Assembly: GCA_947472655.1 (NCBI GenBank) | Contig: CANJCG010000062.1 | Location: 1-9,382, forward strand | Length of the DNA stretch: 9,382 nucleotides | Reading direction: 5' to 3' | Source: Actinomycetota bacterium | GTDB lineage: Bacteria > Actinomycetota > Actinomycetes > S36-B12 | Shown here: in pieces, positions 1 to 5,654 of the stretch | Position numbering within the stretch: position 1 is the first letter of the stretch | Layout of the letters: every line of letters begins with the position of its first letter | The notes under the pieces: generated by a model | The model's input: the letters and a program-made list of their open reading frames with translations, nothing else | Databases searched by the model: none | Told to the model about the DNA's origin: nothing | Made by a program: the position numbers and the translations under genes

Positions 1-1
1 C

Positions 2-85
2 ACCTATGTGTATCGAGCCACTGCAGATTCGATGGGGACCTTCAGTTTCGGAGTTTCGGAACCATTTTCAGTTCAGGTGAGATAA
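2..85 (+). CDS. C-terminal end of an unidentified protein (5' end outside window)
   Basis: An open frame enters from the left edge and ends with TAA at 83-85, giving 27 visible residues. The tail is rich in Gly, Ser, Thr, Phe and Val, with the stretch TFSFGVSEPFSVQV just before the end. Alternating polar and hydrophobic residues suggest a final beta-strand, as at the end of Ig-like or other beta-sandwich domains of secreted proteins; that is inference from a very short piece. It runs in the same direction as clpS and ends 43 bases before it. I cannot name the family. It could also be a chance open frame, since 27 codons without a stop is weak evidence. Confidence 0.4.
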   Translation, partial: TYVYRATADSMGTFSFGVSEPFSVQVR

Positions 86-94
86 GCCTGCCGA

Positions 95-119
95 GTCGCG
101 CAGTTTCGCGATACGCGAC
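95..119. repeat. GC-rich inverted repeat upstream of clpS
   Basis: GTCGCG at 95-100 is the exact reverse complement of CGCGAC at 114-119. A second left arm, TCGCG at 106-110, can pair with CGCGA at 114-118 across a 3-base loop, so two mutually exclusive hairpins are possible. It lies between the end of the upstream frame and the clpS start, with no T-run after it, so it is a poor classical terminator. It may be an operator or simply RNA structure. Confidence 0.4.
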
Positions 120-128
120 ACTAGATCT

Positions 129-413
129 ATGTCGATCGCACCTGCAGAAGTTGCACAGGTTGTTGAACAGGTTGATCCCGATCGACCTTGGATAACGATG
201 GTCTGGAACGACCCAGTCAATCTGATGTCGTATGTGACGTATGTGTTCATGACCTACTTTGAATACGATAAAACCCATGCCGAGTCATTGATGATGGACG
301 TTCACGAAAAAGGTCGTGCAGTGGTGTCAAATGGCACGCGTGAAGAGATGGAGCGCGACGTCGCGGCGATGCATGGATATGGATTATGGGCCACTTTGCA
401 GAAGGACGATTGA
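129..413 (+). CDS. clpS: ATP-dependent Clp protease adaptor ClpS
   Basis: ClpS binds the N-domain of the Clp ATPase (ClpA, or ClpC in Actinobacteria) and delivers proteins carrying destabilising N-terminal residues for degradation in the cytoplasm. The 94-residue product has the family layout: a flexible N-terminus of about 20 residues, then WITMVWNDPVNLMSYV (21-36), where N27-D28 match the Asn-Asp pair that holds the substrate alpha-amino group, and DVHEKGRAVV (57-66) with the pocket His59. The length is usual for actinobacterial ClpS. ATG at 129 fits the family N-terminus, but no Shine-Dalgarno sequence precedes it. The stop overlaps the next start by one base (TGATG), so the two genes are probably translationally coupled. 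The clpS-DUF2017 pair is recurrent in Actinobacteria. Confidence 0.95.
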   Translation: MSIAPAEVAQVVEQVDPDRPWITMVWNDPVNLMSYVTYVFMTYFEYDKTHAESLMMDVHEKGRAVVSNGTREEMERDVAAMHGYGLWATLQKDD

Positions 414-958
414 TGTCCACAGGCTTCATACTTGAATCTAACGGGCGCATTATTCTTCGACTTGATGAAGTCGAGCGGATGATGTTGTTATCTCTCTGTG
501 ACCAAATAGTCACGCTAGTAACGCCGCAAGACCGAGATCCTGACGCAGACCCGCTTTTCGCACTCGTCGGAATAGAACCTTCTTTGGAACGTCCAGAGGA
601 TGACGTCATGCTGAGGCTTTTTCCTGACGCCTATAGCGATGACGAAAATGCAGCATCAGATTTCAGGCGCTTTACCGAGCGTGACCTTCGCCAAACCAAG
701 ACCACCCATGCGCAAACAGTTCAAGAAACCTTGCAGAGGTCTGGCGAAAAAGTGGTTTTGGGATTGGCCGTGGCTCCCAGCTGGCTGGGCTTCCTGAACG
801 ACGTTCGGCTTGCTCTTGGTGCTCGCATGGAGATTGACGCTGATTTCCACGATGCAGCAGTTGAGCTTGCTGAAGATGACCCACTCTTGGCCATGCTGGA
901 TGTGTATGACTGGTTGACCTACCTGCAAGAGTCCCTCGTTCAGATCATGCTGGCGTAA
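413..958 (+). CDS. DUF2017 family protein
   Basis: This 181-residue cytoplasmic protein has no signal peptide or membrane segment. It resembles DUF2017, an actinobacterial family of unknown function found next to clpS (Rv1332 in M. tuberculosis, as I recall). Visible family hallmarks are an N-terminal LDEVERMMLLSL-like helix, LRLFPDAYSDDENAASDFRR in the middle, FLNDVRLALGARM, and a C-terminal YDWLTYLQESLVQIML helix. The composition is acidic. I chose ATG 413 over the upstream in-frame ATG at 386 because AAGGA at 402-406 sits six bases before it and the clpS TGA overlaps it by one base. The constant partnership with clpS suggests a role in Clp-dependent proteolysis or its regulation, but this is inference from neighbourhood only. 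Confidence 0.85.
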   Translation: MSTGFILESNGRIILRLDEVERMMLLSLCDQIVTLVTPQDRDPDADPLFALVGIEPSLERPEDDVMLRLFPDAYSDDENAASDFRRFTERDLRQTKTTHAQTVQETLQRSGEKVVLGLAVAPSWLGFLNDVRLALGARMEIDADFHDAAVELAEDDPLLAMLDVYDWLTYLQESLVQIMLA

Positions 959-967
959 GGTTTGCCC

Positions 968-1384
968 GTGCTTGAAATCTCCCGTGACCTTGTCGATCAG
1001 ATTGTTCGTCATGCCCGGGCCGATCACCCAGACGAAGCCTGTGGCGTCATTGCCGGCCCGGCAGGCAGTGGAAAGCCAAATCGATTCATTGCGATGATCA
1101 ATGCGGCGAGATCGCCAACCTTCTACGAGTTTGATTCAGCGGACCTTTTCACGCTTTACAAAGAGATGGATGAACGGGACGAAGAACCGGTGGTGATTTA
1201 TCACTCCCATACCGCAACCGAGGCGTATCCCTCACGAACGGACATTTCTTTGGCCGCTGAGCCCGGTGCGCATTACGTACTTGTCTCAACGAGGCAGTCG
1301 GGGCAAAACGAAGGACCCTACGAGTTCCGGTCCTATCGAATCGTGGATGGCGTGGTGACGGAGGAGACGGTAAAGGTCATCTAG
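968..1384 (+). CDS. mec: Mec-type JAMM/MPN+ metallopeptidase, CysO-cysteine hydrolase
   Basis: This zinc peptidase of the M67 (JAB1/MPN/Mov34) family should release cysteine from the C-terminus of CysO after CysM has attached it. The full JAMM signature is present, numbered from GTG 968: Glu23 in DEACGVIAG, then HSHTATEAYPSRTD with His79, His81, Ser89 and Asp92 in the canonical H-x-H-x7-S-x2-D spacing. All metal ligands and the catalytic Glu are intact. The 138-residue length fits a bare JAMM domain. An upstream in-frame TTG at 962 is possible, but AAGG at 957-960 lies seven bases before the GTG and only one base before the TTG, so GTG is preferred. Placement directly before cysO and cysM supports the specific Mec assignment over a generic deubiquitinase-like enzyme. 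Confidence 0.9.
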   Translation: MLEISRDLVDQIVRHARADHPDEACGVIAGPAGSGKPNRFIAMINAARSPTFYEFDSADLFTLYKEMDERDEEPVVIYHSHTATEAYPSRTDISLAAEPGAHYVLVSTRQSGQNEGPYEFRSYRIVDGVVTEETVKVI

Positions 1385-1394
1385 CTGCAAAGGG

Positions 1395-1422
1395 TTGGCA
1401 ACTGAGAAAATGCTAGTAGTCA
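1395..1422 (+). promoter_or_regulatory. Possible internal promoter before cysO
   Basis: The gap between mec and cysO (1385-1489) is 105 bases, much longer than the neighbouring junctions. It holds TTGGCA at 1395-1400 and TAGTCA at 1417-1422 with a 16-base spacer, a weak match to an actinobacterial sigma-70 promoter. If used, it would give cysO-cysM a leader of about 60 bases. No gene or strong hairpin is visible in the rest of the gap. This is tentative. Confidence 0.2.
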
Positions 1423-1480
1423 GCCGGAATACTGCGGCCTACCCTGTTGTTGAAAACAAAACCACTACTGCGTTATTCCT

Positions 1481-1486
1481 GGAGGA
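1481..1486 (+). promoter_or_regulatory. Strong Shine-Dalgarno sequence of cysO
   Basis: GGAGGA lies three bases before the ATG at 1490 (four counted from the GGAGG core). It is the most complete ribosome binding site on the plus strand of this window and fixes the cysO start. It implies that cysO is translated independently and strongly, as expected for a carrier protein. Confidence 0.7.
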
Positions 1487-1489
1487 CTC

Positions 1490-1762
1490 ATGGCAATTGA
1501 AGTTCGCGTGCCAACCATCCTTCGGGTCTACACCGGCGGGCAAAAATCCGTCAATGCTGAAGGTGACACCCTCCAAGCGGTGATCACTAACCTTGAAGTC
1601 AATTACCCCGGTATCGGTGGCCGACTTCTTGATGACAGTGGGCTACGCCGGTTCGTCAATGTGTATCTCAATGACGAAGACGTGCGTTTTCTAGATGGGC
1701 TGAACACTTCAGTTGGCGAGCAGGATGCGATCACAATTCTTCCCGCTGTTGCTGGTGGTTGA
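1490..1762 (+). CDS. cysO: CysO-like sulfur carrier protein (MoaD/ThiS beta-grasp fold)
   Basis: CysO is a small ubiquitin-like carrier whose C-terminal Gly-Gly is turned into a thiocarboxylate; this sulfur is then used by CysM to make a CysO-cysteine adduct. The 90-residue product has the MoaD/ThiS layout: a first beta-strand (VRVPTILRVYTGG, 5-17), the central helix region around LQAVITNLEVNYPGI, a NVYLNDEDVRFLDGL segment, and the C-terminal sequence ILPAVAGG ending exactly in Gly-Gly. Length and ending fit CysO of M. tuberculosis better than ThiS, which is shorter. The stop overlaps a possible TTG start of cysM by four bases. The sulfur-activating enzyme (MoeZ-like) is not in the window. 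Confidence is high because of the mec-cysO-cysM order. Confidence 0.92.
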   Translation: MAIEVRVPTILRVYTGGQKSVNAEGDTLQAVITNLEVNYPGIGGRLLDDSGLRRFVNVYLNDEDVRFLDGLNTSVGEQDAITILPAVAGG

Positions 1763-1773
1763 AAGCCAGCACT

Positions 1774-2721
1774 GTGAGATTTGATTCCCTGCTTCAATCC
1801 GTTGGACATACCCCATTAATTGGGCTACCTCGATTATCTCCATCTTCAGATGTACGCCTGTGGGCAAAATTGGAAGACCGAAATCCGACAGGTTCAGTTA
1901 AGGATCGCGCGGCGCTGAACATGATTCTCCAGGCTGAGGCCCAAGGGCTTCTGCGCCCAGGGTGCACGTTGCTTGAGCCTACGTCAGGGAATACTGGCAT
2001 TTCACTTGCGATGGTGGCCAAGCAGCGGGGCTACAACTTGATTTGTGTGATGCCGGAAAACACTTCTGTCGAGCGCACTCAACTCCTCACTATGTGGGGG
2101 GCGACAATCATCACTTCCCCTGCGGCAGGTGGTTCCAATGAAGCAGTTCGAGTTGCCAAAGGTCTCGCTGCACAAAATCCCGACTGGGTCATGCTCTATC
2201 AATATGGCAATGAAGCCAATGCGCAAGCTCATTACGACTCAACTGGGCCAGAACTTTTGTCGGACCTACCTGAGATCACACATTTTGTTGCGGGGCTTGG
2301 CACAACAGGAACCTTGATGGGTGTTGGCCGCTATTTTCGTGACCACAAGCCAGATGTGCAGATCGTGGCTGCTGAACCTAGATACGGCGAAGTCGTCTAT
2401 GGCTTGCGCAATATCGATGAGGGATTCATCCCTGAGTTGTATGACGCATCGTTATTGACGAGTCGTTTCTCTGTTGGACCTCTTGAAGCGTTGAAACGCA
2501 CTCGCCAACTCCTTGAAATCGAAGGTATCTTTGCCGGGATTTCAACAGGAGCGATTTTGCATGCGGCTTTGGGTATTGCCAAAAAAGCTGACGAAGCAGG
2601 CCAAGTAGCTGATATCGCATTCATCGTGTGCGACGGCGGCTGGAAGTACCTTTCCACTGGCGCTTACGAAGGAACCATCGAAGAAGCAGAAACGAAAATT
2701 GAAGGCCAACTTTGGGCCTAG
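1774..2721 (+). CDS. cysM: CysM-type cysteine synthase (O-phosphoserine sulfhydrylase)
   Basis: This PLP enzyme should couple O-phosphoserine to thiocarboxylated CysO. Numbering from the upstream TTG at 1759, visible motifs are the PLP lysine Lys48 in PTGSVKDR, the phosphate/substrate loop EPTSGNTG (73-80), the PLP-binding glycine loop GLGTTGTLMG (179-188), and Arg217 in YGLRNIDEGFIPELYD. Arg217 aligns with Arg220 of M. tuberculosis CysM, which selects O-phosphoserine over O-acetylserine; Lys48 and Lys51 show the same offset of three. The C-terminus EGQLWA also matches. The start could be TTG 1759, overlapping the cysO stop by four bases, or GTG 1774. I prefer GTG because the protein then begins VRFDSLLQ, matching the MTRYDSLLQ start of the mycobacterial enzyme. 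Neither start has a good Shine-Dalgarno sequence. Confidence 0.95.
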   Translation: MRFDSLLQSVGHTPLIGLPRLSPSSDVRLWAKLEDRNPTGSVKDRAALNMILQAEAQGLLRPGCTLLEPTSGNTGISLAMVAKQRGYNLICVMPENTSVERTQLLTMWGATIITSPAAGGSNEAVRVAKGLAAQNPDWVMLYQYGNEANAQAHYDSTGPELLSDLPEITHFVAGLGTTGTLMGVGRYFRDHKPDVQIVAAEPRYGEVVYGLRNIDEGFIPELYDASLLTSRFSVGPLEALKRTRQLLEIEGIFAGISTGAILHAALGIAKKADEAGQVADIAFIVCDGGWKYLSTGAYEGTIEEAETKIEGQLWA

Positions 2722-2767
2722 CAAGCCCTCACCGACTTGAGCCTTGAAATGAAGTACGTGCAATAAA

Positions 2768-2802
2768 AAACCGGCGCCACATCCATAGGTGGGCGCCGGT
2801 TT
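2768..2802. terminator. Bidirectional intrinsic terminator between cysM and the membrane protein gene
   Basis: CCGGCGCC (2771-2778) pairs with GGCGCCGG (2792-2799), extended by AAA/TTT to an 11-bp stem around a 13-base loop. On plus the stem runs into TTTCTTATAGT; on minus it runs into a six-T tract formed by the A-run at 2765-2770. It lies between two convergent genes, 46 bases past the cysM stop and about ten bases past the stop of the minus-strand gene, so it can serve both. Confidence 0.85.
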
Positions 2803-2812
2803 CTTATAGTGC

Positions 2813-3226
2813 CTAAGCGGTTTGCTTGAACCAGTTCACAGCTGACTTTGTGTTGACCATCAACAACACGAGCAAACTGATGACGATTGATGCCCAGCCG
2901 TAAGGAAGGCGGAAGAAGCCGAACACGATGTTGATCACCATGAACATGCTGATGATGGTGTGAGCAGTGGCGGATCCCATCATCGTCATTTTGGTGAGCC
3001 AGAAGTAAATCAAACCAAGGAAGATTGAAAGTAGCCCGAACATCCAAAGTTGGAATGTTGGGATGGTGTGTGCGATGCCGTAAATATCATCCCAGGTTGG
3101 GTTTTCACCAAAGCTTGAAAAGATGGCAAGGAAACCAATCCAAAGGTTGTAGACGGCTGCGATAACCAGAAGTGCGGTGACGATCAAGACACCAAACGGA
3201 CGGGAAGGGCTGGTGGTTGTGGACAT
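2813..3226 (-). CDS. Predicted four-helix integral membrane protein, function unknown
   Basis: This 137-residue protein has four hydrophobic segments at about residues 11-36, 58-78, 86-105 and 109-126. It has a short polar N-terminus, a 20-residue loop after helix 1 (FGENPTWDDIYGIAHTIP), and a Lys-containing C-terminus (NWFKQTA). Arg9-Pro10 before helix 1 and the YGWASIVISLLVLLMV pattern in helix 4 resemble small actinobacterial four-helix proteins such as DUF7144, but I cannot confirm the family. No catalytic motif is visible. I chose ATG 3226 because AAGGA ends about four bases upstream; an in-frame ATG at 3250 would add eight polar residues. The gene runs against its neighbours, where mycobacteria, as I recall, carry a rhomboid-like gene, so it is probably a lineage-specific insertion. 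Confidence 0.75.
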   Translation of the reverse strand: MSTTTSPSRPFGVLIVTALLVIAAVYNLWIGFLAIFSSFGENPTWDDIYGIAHTIPTFQLWMFGLLSIFLGLIYFWLTKMTMMGSATAHTIISMFMVINIVFGFFRLPYGWASIVISLLVLLMVNTKSAVNWFKQTA

Positions 3227-3334
3227 ATTTTCCTTTGTTTCGGCGCCCATCTCGTTGGTTTGGGCGGCTGGTTTACAACAGCGTATGGATCATGGCGCAG
3301 CTTTCGATGAACCGCGCCGTAGGCTTAGGGAGTT

Positions 3335-4129
3335 ATGACTGACGCTCCGATAGGCATCGTTGACTCTGGGGTCGGTGGCCTCACCGTTGCTCGAGCAATT
3401 CTTGATCAGCTTCCCCACGAGCCTGTCCAGTATGTGGGGGACACAGCCCGCGGCCCGTATGGCCCACGTCCAATTGCCGAGGTCCGTCAGTTTGCCCTTG
3501 AGATCATGGATCGACTTGTGGCTGATGGCGTGAAGATGCTGGTGATTGCTTGTAATTCCGCAAGTGCGGCAACCCTTCAAGATGCGCGCGAGCGCTATGA
3601 CGTTCCTGTTGTAGAAGTAGTGCATCCAGCAGTGCGTCGAGCAGTAGCGGCAACTAGAACGGGCCGCATTGGTGTGATTGGCACGGAAATGACAATCACT
3701 TCACGTGCATATGACGATGCATTTGCTGCGGCTCCAAACCTTGAAATTATCTCTGCAGCATGCCCCCGTTTTGTTGAGTTTGTGGAGGCGGGAAGAACCT
3801 CAGGCACATCGCTTTTGGAAGTCGCGCACGAATACTTAGAACCGTTGCAAGCGGCGAACGTCGACACCTTAGTTCTGGGTTGCACGCATTACCCACTCCT
3901 CACAGGTGTGCTCGCATACGTGATGGGCGAAAACGTCACGCTGGTATCTAGCGCTGAAGAAACCGCGAAGGATGTGTATCGCACTCTTGTAGCCAATAAT
4001 CTGCTGCGCGACCCTGAATTGGCTGATCCTGTTCATCAATTCACAGCTACCGGAGATCCGACAAGCTTTGAACAGCTCGGCCGTCGGTTCCTTGGGCCAG
4101 AAATCGGATCAGTCGGTCACTTCGGCTAG
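3335..4129 (+). CDS. murI: Glutamate racemase MurI
   Basis: MurI interconverts L- and D-glutamate in the cytoplasm, supplying D-Glu for the peptidoglycan stem peptide. The 264-residue product has the full family signature: IGIVDSGVGGLTVAR near the N-terminus with the Asp10-Ser11 pair, GDTARGPYGPRP (35-46), the first catalytic cysteine Cys73 in ACNSASA, and the second, Cys183, in GCTHYPLL. Both catalytic cysteines are present, so the enzyme should be active. Length is usual for the family. ATG at 3335 follows the purine-rich AGGGAG at 3327-3332. It is the first gene of a plus-strand run with rph and rdgB, matching actinobacterial order. The 108-base gap to the divergent membrane protein gene should hold its promoter, but I saw no convincing one. 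Confidence 0.96.
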   Translation: MTDAPIGIVDSGVGGLTVARAILDQLPHEPVQYVGDTARGPYGPRPIAEVRQFALEIMDRLVADGVKMLVIACNSASAATLQDARERYDVPVVEVVHPAVRRAVAATRTGRIGVIGTEMTITSRAYDDAFAAAPNLEIISAACPRFVEFVEAGRTSGTSLLEVAHEYLEPLQAANVDTLVLGCTHYPLLTGVLAYVMGENVTLVSSAEETAKDVYRTLVANNLLRDPELADPVHQFTATGDPTSFEQLGRRFLGPEIGSVGHFG

Positions 4130-4156
4130 TGCAAAGCTGAGCATGTGAACGACCAT

Positions 4157-4162
4157 TAGAGT
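4157..4162 (+). promoter_or_regulatory. Predicted -10 element of rph (TAGAGT), giving a very short or no leader
   Basis: TAGAGT, within CATTAGAGTGCT, lies eight bases before the rph ATG, and no Shine-Dalgarno sequence is present. It fits the actinobacterial TAGRRT -10 form. Transcription would begin at or within a couple of bases of the start codon. The nine bases CATTAGAGT plus GCT recur before bcp. No clear -35 is visible. Confidence 0.5.
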
Positions 4163-4170
4163 GCTGTCCT

Positions 4171-4908
4171 ATGACCACTGTTACCCCACGCTCTGACGGC
4201 CGCGCCGATGACCAAATTCGTCCTGTTTCCTTCGAGCGAGGTTGGCTTGAGCAAGCAGAGGGTTCAGCGTTAGTTTCCTTCGGGCGCACCCGCGTGCTTT
4301 GCACAGCCTCGTTTACACCAGGAGTGCCTCGTTGGCTGAAGGGCAGTGGCAAAGGCTGGGTAACCGCTGAATACGCAATGCTCCCGCGTGCAACGAACGA
4401 GCGCAATGATCGCGAGTCGGTCAAGGGCAAGCTCGGTGGTCGCACCCATGAAATCTCACGTCTCATCGGTCGAAGCTTGCGCGCGGTTGTTGATATGTCT
4501 GTGCTGGGTGAGAACACGATCGTCATTGACTGCGATGTGTTACAGGCTGATGGCGGCACTCGTACGGCAGCAATCACAGGTGCATACGTTGCACTGGCTG
4601 ATGCGATCGCGTGGGGCATGGAAAAGAAGCACATCAAAACTAACCCCTTGATCGACTCCGTTGCAGCAGTGAGTGTGGGCATCATCGACGGTGTGCCTCG
4701 TCTTGATTTGCACTATGACGATGACGTTCGCGCAGATACCGACATGAACATTGTGATGACTGGTGATGGTCGGTTCATTGAAGTTCAAGGAACAGCCGAA
4801 GGCGTGCCTTTCGATCGTGCCGAACTCGACGTGCTCCTTGAACTAGGTGCACGAGGATGTGCTGATCTTGCAAAGATGCAGCGCGAAGCACTCAACTTGG
4901 CTCTTTAG
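4171..4908 (+). CDS. rph: Ribonuclease PH
   Basis: RNase PH is a phosphate-dependent 3'-5' exoribonuclease that trims tRNA precursors and other RNA 3' ends, acting as a hexameric ring in the cytoplasm. The 245-residue product shows the conserved N-terminus RSDGRADDQIRPV, the GRTHEISRLIGRSLR segment with phosphate-binding Arg91, QADGGTRTAAITGAY with Arg131, and DDDVRADTDMN with Asp185 and Asp191 at the six-residue spacing of the metal-binding aspartates. VTAEYAMLPRAT (64-75) is also typical. All key residues are present. ATG 4171 is fixed by the TAGAGT -10 eight bases upstream and the family N-terminus; there is no ribosome binding site, suggesting leaderless translation. rdgB follows eight bases after the stop, so both are probably cotranscribed. 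Confidence 0.96.
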   Translation: MTTVTPRSDGRADDQIRPVSFERGWLEQAEGSALVSFGRTRVLCTASFTPGVPRWLKGSGKGWVTAEYAMLPRATNERNDRESVKGKLGGRTHEISRLIGRSLRAVVDMSVLGENTIVIDCDVLQADGGTRTAAITGAYVALADAIAWGMEKKHIKTNPLIDSVAAVSVGIIDGVPRLDLHYDDDVRADTDMNIVMTGDGRFIEVQGTAEGVPFDRAELDVLLELGARGCADLAKMQREALNLAL

Positions 4909-4916
4909 GAATTCTG

Positions 4917-5537
4917 ATGTCTGTTCGGGTAGTACTTGCAAGTAGGAATGCGCACAAACTCATTGAGCTGCGCCGAATTCTTGAACAGGTTGGTCTTGAT
5001 ATCGACCTCGTTGGCACGGATGAGTTTCCTGGCCTGCCCGACGTCGACGAGACAGGCAGTTCATTTGTTGCCAATGCATTGCTGAAAGCGCGGGAAGTCT
5101 GCGCGTTCACGGGATTGCCTGCAATTGCCGATGATTCCGGAATCAGCGTCGATGCTCTCAATGGCATGCCAGGGATCTATTCAGCTCGCTGGGCCGGAAT
5201 TCACGGCGATGATGTAGCCAATCTCAATTTGCTCATCGCTCAACTTGATCATGTGGCACCAAATAAGCGTGGGGCAGCTTTCCGTTGCGCTGCAGCCATC
5301 GTGACGCCGCAGGGCGATGAGCGCGTAGTTGAGGGCACTCTTGAAGGCACTCTGCTCACGGAGCCAAGAGGGACTCGAGGCTTTGGCTATGACCCGATCT
5401 TTGTTCCACTTGGTTATGAAATGACTACGGCAGAAATGTCTGACGATGAAAAAGATGCGATAAGCCACAGAGGACGGGCACTTGCAGCGCTTGCGCCGGT
5501 AATCGAGCAGCTCATTCCGGAGGCAAAGAAGCAATAG
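4917..5537 (+). CDS. rdgB: RdgB/HAM1 family non-canonical purine NTP pyrophosphatase
   Basis: RdgB hydrolyses dITP, XTP and similar deaminated purine triphosphates to monophosphates, keeping them out of DNA and RNA. The 206-residue product has the nucleotide-binding SRNAHK (9-14), metal-binding Glu45 in DETGSSF, the catalytic Asp73 in ADDSG (71-75), MPGIYSARWAG, FGYDPIF (156-162) and the C-terminal SHRG (183-186). One oddity is FVANAL at residues 50-55, where the family usually has an ENA box; Glu is replaced by Ala52. Catalytic residues are otherwise intact. ATG 4917 has AGGA about seven bases upstream, overlapping the end of rph. The rph-rdgB pair is conserved in Actinobacteria and many other bacteria. 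It converges with the tRNA-Leu gene, with only six bases between, and no separate terminator hairpin is visible. Confidence 0.95.
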   Translation: MSVRVVLASRNAHKLIELRRILEQVGLDIDLVGTDEFPGLPDVDETGSSFVANALLKAREVCAFTGLPAIADDSGISVDALNGMPGIYSARWAGIHGDDVANLNLLIAQLDHVAPNKRGAAFRCAAAIVTPQGDERVVEGTLEGTLLTEPRGTRGFGYDPIFVPLGYEMTTAEMSDDEKDAISHRGRALAALAPVIEQLIPEAKKQ

Positions 5538-5543
5538 CTCATT

Positions 5544-5628
5544 TGGTGCGGGAGAGGGGACTTGAACCCCTACGTCCGAAGACACAGGTTCCTAAGACCT
5601 GCGTGTCTGCCAATTCCACCACTCCCGC
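5544..5628 (-). tRNA. tRNA-Leu (anticodon UAG), with encoded CCA end
   Basis: Read on minus, a 7-bp acceptor stem GCGGGAG/CTCCCGC closes the structure. The D-arm sequence TGGCAGAC is class II style. The anticodon stem CAGGT/ACCTG holds the loop CTTAGGA, giving anticodon TAG, which reads CUA and other CUN leucine codons. The long variable arm (GTC-TTCG-GAC) is typical of tRNA-Leu. The T-arm is AGGGG/CCCCT around TTCAAGT. The discriminator base is A (5547), followed by CCA encoded in the DNA (5546-5544). Confidence 0.97.
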
Positions 5629-5641
5629 ATGAAGCATGGGA

Positions 5642-5647
5642 AGTCTA
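5642..5647 (-). promoter_or_regulatory. Predicted -10 element of tRNA-Leu (TAGACT)
   Basis: On minus, CATTAGACT precedes the tRNA; TAGACT ends 13 bases before its first base, so transcription would start about six bases upstream of the mature 5' end. It lies in the 26-base gap after bcp, and any -35 (TTTAGC at 5665-5670, 17-base spacer) falls inside the bcp tail. It resembles the -10 boxes before rph and bcp. Confidence 0.45.
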
Positions 5648-5654
5648 ATGGTTG

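Noticed and set aside
962..967. TTG at 962 as the start of mec.
   Set aside because: The AAGG ribosome site would be only one base away; GTG at 968 has seven-base spacing.
1067..1090. GPAGSGKP in Mec resembles a Walker A P-loop.
   Set aside because: It ends in Pro, not Ser or Thr, lies in a JAMM-domain loop, and no Walker B or nucleotide-binding fold is present.
1395..1583. Open frame of 62 codons between mec and cysO on plus.
   Set aside because: It overlaps the start of cysO in another frame, begins at a non-ATG codon without a ribosome site, and resembles no known protein.
3227..3334. Promoters for murI and the membrane protein gene in their divergent gap.
   Set aside because: TTTACA (3272-3277), TTGGTT (3255-3260) and TATGGA (3284-3289) are present, but no pair has a 16-18 base spacing, so I list none.
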